A stretch of 42,624 bases of DNA from Pontiellaceae bacterium B12219 (GTDB lineage Bacteria > Verrucomicrobiota > Kiritimatiellia > Kiritimatiellales > Pontiellaceae): the NCBI GenBank assembly GCA_029432795.1, contig JARNMJ010000036.1, positions 1 through 42,624 of the forward strand. Reading direction: 5' to 3'. How positions within the stretch are numbered: position 1 is the stretch's first letter; every line of letters starts with the position of its first letter. This document shows, piece after piece, positions 36,035-42,624 of this stretch. Both the position numbers and the translations under genes were made by a program. The notes below the pieces were generated by a model. The model did not search any database and was not told the DNA's origin. It worked only from the letters and a program-made list of their open reading frames with translations.

Positions 36035-37597
36035 ATGAAAATATATCAACTGACATCTGCACTTCTCGGCCTGTCAGTGCTGGCCGGATGCACTTCAACG
36101 ACAACCTGGAAGATAGATTCCGAGGAGGAATGGAAGGCAAACTCATCTAAGCAAACCAACCTGGAATTCAGCGGGGGAAAAGCGACACCGACGGACGCTG
36201 ACGCAACCTTTCTGAGTGTGATGAAACGGTTCCCCGAAAAAAAAGCTGTGGAATCGCTGACAATTTCGCAGTCGCCGGAATGGCTGAACTGGAATCCGGT
36301 TCCAAACATTGGACCCGCCAATCTCGGGGATGCGCCGGTGGCGCTGCAACTGGGCGACGGCAACTACTGGATGTTCGGGCGCTACAGCAAACACAAGAGC
36401 CAGAAAGACGGATCCTTCAAGGCGGAACCGGCGACGCTGGAAGGCTTTGATATGGAACTTTGGACAACGCCATACAAAAACCAGTTTGACGCACCCGGCG
36501 GACGGACAGAGGCCCAGGGCGGTTATCATGCCTGGCAGAGTAAAGATATGACGAACTGGGTGCATCACGGGTCGGTTACTCCCACAAAAGGGAAATGGAT
36601 GACCACCGCTGAGTATGTCGATGGGAAAGCCTATTTTTATTATGACTTTCCGAACGATCAGGATCCGCATCTGATTATTGATGAAGATCTGTTTGACGGG
36701 AAAGTCGGCACCGATATGGGTATGGCGTTTAAAGATCCTTCCGATGGGTCCGACTGCGCCTTTATTCGGGATCTTGACGGAAACTTCCATGTGATTATTG
36801 AAGACTGGAGTCCGATTGATGCGAGCACCCATGCCTGGGATTCGCCGCTGGCGAGCCATGCGGTCAGTCCGGATGGAATCGGCAACTTCGAGATCCTTGC
36901 TCCGGCCGTGGACGAGCGCACCTCGCCGACTGGAAAATTCGCCGAATATGTGCATCCGCACTGGCATGCGGAAGATCCAACAAACTATCCGGGAAAAACA
37001 GCGACGGAAGATGTCCCGCAGCATCGGGTCAGGAAAGGCGATATACGGGCATATGGAAAATATGAAATCCATGAACCGGAGCAGAATGCTTACGGCGACT
37101 GGGCCGCGATTTCCATCGGTGGACAGTATTACCTTTTTTCCGATTTTGATCCCGCGACGGAACATGGCGATAAAAGTGCGATGAGCGTGGCCTGGTTCAC
37201 TTCGGACGATATTAATAAGCCATTTACCTTTTACGGAAATATCGGAAGTGGTCACCCCGACCCGGATATCCTGTTTGCAGAGGGGCAGTTCTATCTGCTG
37301 ACCCAGCTGAAGAACGATTTTGTCAGTCCGGGGCCGTGGGTTGAAACGGTGGAGGTCCGTGTTGGAGTTGATACGTCCAATGATGGGAATGTAGATCAGT
37401 GGTCCGATTGGCAGACGGTTTCCGAGCAGTATGAACCGATCGACGGCTTCTCGAAACAGATTGCCAAAACCGCCGCGCAGATGGACCTTTCCGGTCTGCC
37501 GGAAGGCTACGGATTCCAGTTTGAAATCAAGCTGACTGATACCACCGAAAATGAATCCAAACCGATCCTCGATACGGTTTCTGTGATGTTTAATTAA
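36035..37597 (+). CDS. Lipoprotein beta-propeller glycosidase-like protein, family unassigned (copy B)
   Basis: This 520-residue paralogue of the protein at 2613-4115 shares the same blade motifs (NYWMFGRY, YHAWQSKDMTNWVHHG, YFYYDFPNDQDPH, EDWSPIDAS, GSGHPDPD) and the same C-terminal extension. It differs in its leader, which ends VLAGC and marks it as a lipoprotein anchored in a membrane, and in an insert of about 20 residues near 320-345 (KTATEDVPQHRVRKGDIRA) that copy A lacks. The catalytic family is unclear; GH43 and GH117 share the fold. The start follows AAAAGGA. A sulfatase starts 17 bp downstream, echoing the sulfatase/propeller pairing at 1169-4115. Upstream, 35892-36034 shows no clear hairpin. 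Confidence 0.72.
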   Translation: MKIYQLTSALLGLSVLAGCTSTTTWKIDSEEEWKANSSKQTNLEFSGGKATPTDADATFLSVMKRFPEKKAVESLTISQSPEWLNWNPVPNIGPANLGDAPVALQLGDGNYWMFGRYSKHKSQKDGSFKAEPATLEGFDMELWTTPYKNQFDAPGGRTEAQGGYHAWQSKDMTNWVHHGSVTPTKGKWMTTAEYVDGKAYFYYDFPNDQDPHLIIDEDLFDGKVGTDMGMAFKDPSDGSDCAFIRDLDGNFHVIIEDWSPIDASTHAWDSPLASHAVSPDGIGNFEILAPAVDERTSPTGKFAEYVHPHWHAEDPTNYPGKTATEDVPQHRVRKGDIRAYGKYEIHEPEQNAYGDWAAISIGGQYYLFSDFDPATEHGDKSAMSVAWFTSDDINKPFTFYGNIGSGHPDPDILFAEGQFYLLTQLKNDFVSPGPWVETVEVRVGVDTSNDGNVDQWSDWQTVSEQYEPIDGFSKQIAKTAAQMDLSGLPEGYGFQFEIKLTDTTENESKPILDTVSVMFN

Positions 37598-37614
37598 AGG
37601 TATAAGGGAACGTG

Positions 37615-39084
37615 ATGATGAATTCTTTGTTTAGGTGGGTTGCTGGTTTTGTGGTCTTTTCGGGGGCGGCTTTTGCAGCCCCGGATCGGCCGAATATTGT
37701 TTTTGTGCTGTGCGATGACCTGGGCTACGGCGATGTGCAGTGCCTGAATCCGGAGCGTGGAAAAATTCCGACGCCGAACGTCGATAAACTGGCGGGCGAG
37801 GGAATGGTTTTCACGGATGCGCATTCCGGGTCCTCGGTTTGTTCGCCCACGCGCTATGGTTTACTGACAGGACGCTACAGTTGGCGCACCCGGTTGCAGC
37901 ACGGTGTTACGAAGGGGTATGCACCCAACCTGATTGCACCGGACCGTCCAACCCTTGCGAGCTTCCTGCAGGACCAGGGATATCATACCGGCATCATTGG
38001 AAAATGGCATCTCGATTTTCAATATCTGGATCCGGACACCGGCGAGCTGCTGAAACGTCCGAAAAAAAATACACTGCCGCCGGTGGGAACGAAAATCCCC
38101 GACGGACCGTTGACGCGCGGCTTTGATTATTATTACGGCTTCCATCATGCCCGCGATATGAAGGCCGTCATCAAAAACGATACCGTGATTGAGCACGACG
38201 ATGAAATCAACATGCTGCCGCGGATGACGCAGGAGGCGGTTGAATTCATCGAATCGCATGCGGCGGGAACAAGTGGGCTGCCCTTTTTTCTGTATGTTCC
38301 GCTGGGTTCGCCCCATACCCCAATTGTGCCCACGCCGGAATGGCAGGGAAAAAGCGGCATTAATGCGTATGCGGATTTTGTGATGCAGACCGATGCCGCA
38401 TTCGGGGTCATTCTCGATGCGCTCGACCGGAGCGGATTGAGCGAAAATACCATCGTGATTTTCAGCAGCGATAACGGCTGTTCAAAAGCCGCCAACTTTA
38501 AAGAGCTGGAAGCGGCCGGGCACTATGCAAGCGCCGACCTGCGCGGCTCAAAATCCGATATCTGGGATGGCGGACATCGGGTTCCGTTCATCGTCCGCTG
38601 GCCGGGCAGGGTACAGGGCGGATCAACCAGCGATCAACTGATCTGTCTGATCGACTGCTTTGCAACGCTCGCGGATCTGACCGGAGCACCGTTGCCGGAA
38701 AACGGAGCAGAGGACAGTGTCAGCTTCATGCCGGCACTCAATGGAGAGGAAATTGTTTCCACTCGGAACGGTGTGATTCATCATTCGATCAGCGGACATT
38801 TTGCGTATCGTTCGGGTCCATGGAAACTGTGCCTGGCGAAAGGATCCGGCGGCTGGACGGCACCCAAAGAAAATGCCGTGCCCGACGGAGCTCCGCCGGC
38901 TCAGCTTTATAATCTGGAAACCGATCCGGCTGAAACAAACAACCTGTACGAATCGCACCCGGAAGTGGTGGAACGCCTGCTTAAACAGCTGGAAGCCGAT
39001 GTGACAGCCGGACGCAGTACAGCGGGTGCCGATTCACAGAATGACGTCGAAACGATTGTGCTCTGGAAAAGTGCAGGAAATTAA
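37615..39084 (+). CDS. Secreted sulfatase
   Basis: This 489-residue formylglycine sulfatase has a signal peptide (about 1-21). The maturation motif is CSPTRYGLLTGR with Cys76. CDDLGYGDVQC gives the first metal ligands, GKWHLDF the catalytic Lys/His, and SSDNG the second metal pair, followed by GSKSDIWDGGHRVPF, as in arylsulfatase A-like enzymes. A GTG three bases upstream is in frame, but the ATG at 37615 (or the next ATG at 37618) gives the better leader. It is followed after 1 bp by another sulfatase, so the two are almost certainly cotranscribed and may remove sulfates from different positions. Confidence 0.93.
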   Translation: MMNSLFRWVAGFVVFSGAAFAAPDRPNIVFVLCDDLGYGDVQCLNPERGKIPTPNVDKLAGEGMVFTDAHSGSSVCSPTRYGLLTGRYSWRTRLQHGVTKGYAPNLIAPDRPTLASFLQDQGYHTGIIGKWHLDFQYLDPDTGELLKRPKKNTLPPVGTKIPDGPLTRGFDYYYGFHHARDMKAVIKNDTVIEHDDEINMLPRMTQEAVEFIESHAAGTSGLPFFLYVPLGSPHTPIVPTPEWQGKSGINAYADFVMQTDAAFGVILDALDRSGLSENTIVIFSSDNGCSKAANFKELEAAGHYASADLRGSKSDIWDGGHRVPFIVRWPGRVQGGSTSDQLICLIDCFATLADLTGAPLPENGAEDSVSFMPALNGEEIVSTRNGVIHHSISGHFAYRSGPWKLCLAKGSGGWTAPKENAVPDGAPPAQLYNLETDPAETNNLYESHPEVVERLLKQLEADVTAGRSTAGADSQNDVETIVLWKSAGN

Positions 39085-39085
39085 C

Positions 39086-40636
39086 ATGATGCAAAAAATA
39101 AATATTGCGGTTACCTGTTTAGCCCTGACGGCCATAACGCCTTTTGTTCGGGCTGACGGTTTGGCGGATCGACCGAATATTATTTTTCTGATGACCGATG
39201 ACCAGCGCTGGGACAATATGGGTTGCTACGGACGCCCCGAATTCAAGACGCCGAATATCGATGCCCTGGCTGAGCAGGGCGTTGTTTTCGATCAGGCGTT
39301 TAATACGGTCGCGATCTGCATGCCGAGCCGGGTGACGATGATGACCGGGCGCCATTATTCCAGTCACCGCGTAGGCTTTGTTGCGCCGAACGACTACACC
39401 TTGTCGCGGCCCGATTTTGCCAAAGGCTATCCGGCGCTGCTCAAGAAAGCCGGCTACCGTACGGGCTTTATCGGTAAGGTGGGGTTTACGGTATCCGAGA
39501 AAGCGCAGCGGCCGTGGGCGGGTGTGCCGTTCAATTATAAAGAGAATATGGGCGATGTGTTTGATTTCTTTGCCGGAGCCGAGACGGTGGAGGATAAGGC
39601 GCTGGAGGTGTGGCCGGAAGAGGATGCCGCACTGCAGGCCATTTATTCGAATAAAAAGAAGGGCGAGAACCGTACGTTGAGAACCGGGAAAGCGATGCTG
39701 CGTTTTCTCGATACCCAACCTGAAGATCAGCCGTTCTGTCTTTCGGTCAGTTTCTATGCGGTCAAGCATGACAGCAACTCCCATATGTTCATGCCGCACT
39801 ATGAGCTGTTCAAAAATCAGGAGTTCTCCATTCCGGAAAACTGGGTGGAAGGCGATAACGAAGCGCTTCCGCAGGTGGTGAAGGAGCATGCCCGGGGTGT
39901 TCGGTTGCACAAACAGCGAACCTCAACTACGGCGCTCTACCAGCGGCAGGTGCGCCGTTTTGCAACGCAGGGCTATACCGTCGATCAGCAGGTCGGAATG
40001 CTGTTGGAAAAACTGGCGGAAATGGGGTGCCTGGACAATACGGTTATTATCTACACCAGCGACAACGGACGTTATCAGGGGTCGCACGGCCTTTTCGACA
40101 AGTGTATTCTCTACGAAGAGGCGGTCCGAGCTCCGCTGATTGTTTTTGATGGCCGGGTGGCCGGAGCTGGGAAAGGCCGGCGGGAAGATGCGCTGATTTC
40201 CTCGGTCGATATGGCGCCGACGATACTTTCGCTGGCGGGGCTGGACGCGCCGGAGATCATGCAGGGCCGGGATTTCAGCGGAGTTCTGAATCAGACGCAG
40301 GATCTATCCGAATGGCGCGATGCGGTACTGTTGGAAAACCTCTTCATTGTGGATCTCTTCAACTCAAAATCCAAACCGAATGTGATGGAGATTAACCAGA
40401 ACCTGATTGATCGCAATGCCTCCTACCGCAGTCGCGGCGTCCGCACCGACCGGTTTAAGTATTTCATCTATTACGAGCATAACCCGCCGGTTGAGGAGTT
40501 GTATGATCTGGATAAAGATCCGCTGGAGCAGAACAACCTGGTGAACAATCCCGAATTTGTCCAAACACTGGAAAAACTGCGGAAACGGACAGAGGAATTG
40601 TATTTAAATGCGGTTCAGGAAAACGAGGAAATATAA
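39086..40636 (+). CDS. Secreted sulfatase
   Basis: This is a 516-residue formylglycine sulfatase with a signal peptide (1-23, ending VRA). The maturation motif is CMPSRVTMMTGR with Cys78. MTDDQRWDNMGCYG carries the first metal ligands, and TSDNGRYQGSHGLFDK the second metal pair and catalytic Lys. This resembles the choline/iduronate-sulfatase-like branch more than the gene just upstream. The start at 39086 is one base after the previous stop, with CAGGAA at 39074-39079; the frame is open 60 bases further upstream inside the preceding gene. It is the last intact gene of the cluster; the following 142 bp hold no clear terminator, only a degenerate palindrome near 40731. Confidence 0.93.
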   Translation: MMQKINIAVTCLALTAITPFVRADGLADRPNIIFLMTDDQRWDNMGCYGRPEFKTPNIDALAEQGVVFDQAFNTVAICMPSRVTMMTGRHYSSHRVGFVAPNDYTLSRPDFAKGYPALLKKAGYRTGFIGKVGFTVSEKAQRPWAGVPFNYKENMGDVFDFFAGAETVEDKALEVWPEEDAALQAIYSNKKKGENRTLRTGKAMLRFLDTQPEDQPFCLSVSFYAVKHDSNSHMFMPHYELFKNQEFSIPENWVEGDNEALPQVVKEHARGVRLHKQRTSTTALYQRQVRRFATQGYTVDQQVGMLLEKLAEMGCLDNTVIIYTSDNGRYQGSHGLFDKCILYEEAVRAPLIVFDGRVAGAGKGRREDALISSVDMAPTILSLAGLDAPEIMQGRDFSGVLNQTQDLSEWRDAVLLENLFIVDLFNSKSKPNVMEINQNLIDRNASYRSRGVRTDRFKYFIYYEHNPPVEELYDLDKDPLEQNNLVNNPEFVQTLEKLRKRTEELYLNAVQENEEI

Positions 40637-40778
40637 TACGGGAAGTTGGCTGGTGATCGGGACAGCGATGAAATAAGGAATGGAATCGATTGATATGGAG
40701 CCGGATGGGCCCGATATTAAAAACCGGTAAAGTTCCGGACATTGGAACGGAGTAACAATTCTAACAGGAGTTATCGAG

Positions 40779-41093
40779 ATGAAGGTTTCAACGCAGATAG
40801 TTATTCCGATGATTACAGCTGTGGCCGTTTTATCCGGTTGTCAAACGATGAAAACACCACCTGCTGAAGGTTCGTTTGCATCGGATCAGATGTTTCTGAA
40901 AAACTATACCGATGTTGTGATTTTGAAAGAAGGCGATTCCGCTATAGCGGTCGTTCCGGAATATCAGGGGCGCGTTATGACGAGTTCGTTCGATTACAAA
41001 AAGGGCCCGAGTTTGGGTTGGATTAATCGGCCGGTCATCGAAAAAGGATTTCTTTCAGCGGGAATAATAATACGTTTGATCTCACCGGGGTAA
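40779..41093 (+). pseudogene. 5' fragment of a DUF6786-type lipoprotein gene
   Basis: The reading frame codes for 104 residues, with a lipoprotein leader ending VLSGC. About 70 residues (FASDQMFLKNYTDVVIL, VVPEYQGRVMTSSF, LGWINRPVIEKG) resemble the start of DUF6786 proteins, which I recall as some 350 residues long. Similarity stops near 41050, and the last ~11 residues (AGIIIRLISPG) are simply another gene read in the wrong frame. The ribosome site (ACAGGAG, 40764-40770) is intact, so a truncated product could still be made. This looks like the left half of a deletion junction with the beta-helix gene that follows. Confidence 0.65.
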
Positions 41094-42202
41094 CCATTGA
41101 GGTGAATACCGAACAGCTCAATGATTTCGGCGCGAGGGTCATGGAGTTTTACGTGTCCGGCAATAACAACCGGATCGGTGGTTTGACGGTTACTGATATC
41201 GGGAATGCTCCGACGGCCAAGGGCGGGCAGTCGTTTGTGGTCGGCGGCAGTGAAAATACGATTAAGGGGGTTACACTGAATATGAGCGGTTCTTCTCCTT
41301 ATGGATATGGTGATTTGATCGGAAAGGGGGGCGGAAGCCTGGTTCGCCTGCAGAAACACAGCGGCATGCTCGTTACCGGTTTAGATATTCAGATACTCGA
41401 CTGCTCCATTTATTCCAGATCGTTCGGCCACCTGTTTTTTGTTCAGGGCGGTCGGAATGTGTATTTTGAAAACTGCTATGCGGAGGCCGTAACGCGGACC
41501 ACCGATGAAATACTGGCGGAAACTTCGGGCCTTGCCTTTGATGTGGATTTTGCGGCGGTATATAAAAACTATGCGGGCGAGAAAGTCATCACCCCGGGCT
41601 ACACAAAATCTCTCAGCGAATGCGGTTTCCGCAACTATGGATCCGGCGGGGCTGAAGGACATACCACCGGAGCGATGCAGTTTGTGAATTGCCGGGCAAA
41701 AAACTGCCGCATCGGTTTTGCGCTGAGCCGGATGGAAGGCGATATTCTGGTTCAGGATTGCGAGGCCTCCGGCTGCGAGGCGGGATACAATCTGGATGGT
41801 GTGACCGTTGAAAACAGCCGTGGCGATGCCGTGAACGGTCCGTTGCTTTACATCAATGATGGTGAGCCTTCTACGGTGGATTTGGCGTTAATGCCGGAAG
41901 CCAGTACAACAACGGTCCATGCCATTGCTGCAATTGCAGGTAAGGACCATGTGGTGATGCTGAAACCATGGAGAAATATGATCCGTGCGCAGGAACTTCC
42001 CATTCTGATTGGATCAAGCCGTCCGTCTGGATGCAATCCGTTTTCTCCGCTCGGAACGAGGCCGGCTGCAGGGATCACCCTGAACAATGAAACCGGCATG
42101 CCGGTGAATCTTGGATCAACCGTCAGCTCCAGCACGATCACCAGTAACGGTCCCGTTAGCGATAACGGATCAGATAATACCGTCTCGATGATCCGGAATT
42201 AG
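41048..42202 (+). pseudogene. Beta-helix protein lacking its N-terminus
   Basis: From about 41048 the frame reads ISFSGNNNTFDLTGVTIEV and continues open to 42202. It has right-handed parallel beta-helix coils (NNNRIGGLTV, SENTIKGVTLNM, LIGKGGGSLVRLQKHSG, FVQGGRNVYFENCYAE, GAMQFVNCRAKNCRIGF). No leader or ribosome site exists in this frame; it opens only at 41027 after a stop, inside the DUF6786 fragment. A GTG at 41102 could in principle start a shorter product. The protein family is often part of glycan-degradation loci (lyases or epimerases), but no catalytic residues can be named. I treat it as a 5'-deleted gene. Confidence 0.6.
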
Positions 42203-42324
42203 CCGGCAGTATGAATCGCCGCCATGTGGTTACCGTCCGGTTCTTTAAAATCGACCGTGAAAATATGGCGCAGTTTCATTTAAAGTCCCTGAGTTTATTA
42301 TGCTCTTTCTGAGTTTTGAAAGCT

Positions 42325-42382
42325 TACGCCAGGATGTGCCGTACTGACAAAAGATTCTTTGCGCCATGATGTGCTGTAATGA
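42325..42382. repeat. Imperfect direct repeat upstream of the HTH pseudogene
   Basis: Two 23-bp copies (42325-42347 and 42360-42382) match at 19 positions, with core CGCCAKGATGTGCYGTA. Their starts are 35 bp apart, and the second overlaps the ATG at 42379. Such an arrangement would suit an autoregulatory operator of the HTH gene. The gap 42203-42324 holds no other clear feature. Confidence 0.35.
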
Positions 42383-42531
42383 ATCGGACCATTGAAAATC
42401 AGCTAAAGACCTTCGGGGGAAACGTGTGTCATCTTCGCAATGACGCGGGCATTACTCGGGAAAAACTGGCGGAATTGGTTGAACTCAATATCTGAACCAT
42501 CCGGAAAATTGAAGCCGGCCAGACTAATATT
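42379..42531 (+). pseudogene. XRE/Cro-type HTH regulator, interrupted
   Basis: From ATG 42379 the frame gives MNRTIENQLKTFGGNV, then LRNDAGITREKLAELVELNI, a TGA stop at 42493-42495, and TIRKIEAGQTNIL in the same frame. Together these form one XRE-type helix-turn-helix domain. The TGA stands where related proteins typically have Arg (CGA to TGA would be a single transition). The similarity ends at 42531, exactly where the IS terminal repeat begins, so the gene is broken twice: by a nonsense codon and by the insertion. It is probably unrelated to glycan degradation. Confidence 0.7.
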
Positions 42532-42624
42532 CTAGCAGTCTGTCGGACTTATCCTTTTTCAGTTAACAAATACCATGCTAGACTGGTCCAGTCTCAGTCT
42601 TAACGGAATATGTCTATGGCTACT
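42532..42624 (+). mobile_element. Left end of an insertion sequence (truncated by window)
   Basis: Positions 42532-42550 (CTAGCAGTCTGTCGGACTT) are the inverted counterpart of 75-93 with one mismatch. The repeat interrupts the HTH pseudogene, and about 60 bp of leader follow before a possible transposase ATG at 42610. This is the layout of an IS left end. The rest of the element lies outside the window. Confidence 0.65.
42610..42624 (+). CDS. Possible transposase start (partial)
   Basis: ATG at 42610 begins MSMAT and runs off the window, 78 bp inside the putative IS end, preceded by AACGGA. Only five codons are visible, so the assignment rests on position within the element. Confidence 0.3.

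Noticed and set aside
42199-42279. Short minus-strand frame reading MKLRHIFTVDFKEPDGNHM...
   Set aside because: The KEPDGN segment hints at the end of a VOC-type (glyoxalase-like) protein, but 26 codons overlapping the beta-helix stop are too little to support a gene or even a remnant.
1-42624. CRISPR arrays, phage genes, toxin-antitoxin or defence systems
   Set aside because: No spaced direct repeats, cas, phage structural or defence motifs were seen on either strand; the lone HTH fragment at the right edge is not enough to propose one.

Overview
The window looks like part of a polysaccharide-degradation locus from a marine PVC-group bacterium, most likely Kiritimatiellota (Pontiella-like). 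This is inferred from several things together: many secreted sulfatases and glycoside hydrolases with no SusC/SusD pair, a PEP-CTERM protein, a LacI-type regulator, a histidine kinase with discoidin-type sensor modules, and long secreted proteins built from CBM6, LamG, PKD and F5/8C modules. No rRNA, tRNA, CRISPR array or housekeeping gene was seen.

Layout. (1) 1-93 is the end of an insertion sequence. (2) 217-5073 carries GH43-like enzyme A, a sulfatase, a beta-propeller glycosidase-like protein and GH43-like enzyme B, followed by a 24-codon remnant of a further propeller gene. (3) 5164-6213 (minus) is a LacI-family repressor that diverges from a long plus-strand cluster (6387-25149): GH95, a GH30-like multidomain enzyme, a lipoprotein, a cytoplasmic GH43, a sulfatase, a GH2-like enzyme with PA14, an alginate-lyase-fold lyase and a GH172/DUF2961 protein. 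A 14-bp cre-like palindrome lies in the divergent gap. (4) 25189-27850 (minus) is a sensor kinase/NarL-type regulator pair, divergent from (5) 28065-40636: a LamG/PKD binding protein, a PEP-CTERM protein, a GH141-like beta-helix enzyme with a PDZ-like domain, a second propeller paralogue (lipoprotein) and two sulfatases. (6) 40779-42531 is decayed: a DUF6786-type lipoprotein broken into a beta-helix protein, then an XRE-type HTH pseudogene cut by (7) the start of another IS at 42532.

How the genes may work together (inference). Four sulfatases would desulfate a glycan. GH95 and GH141 point to terminal alpha-L-fucose. GH43, GH2, GH30-like, GH172 and the lyase-fold protein suggest additional pentose, galactose and uronic-acid linkages. 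A fucose-containing sulfated polysaccharide (fucoidan-like) is the best single guess for the substrate, but the sequence alone does not prove it. Regulation appears dual: a LacI repressor next to GH95 and a membrane kinase that may read glycans directly through discoidin modules.

Most notable: near-identical terminal inverted repeats bracket the whole locus, as in a composite transposon; an unassigned domain of about 180-200 residues occurs four times in two proteins; and propeller/GH43 genes show duplication followed by decay.
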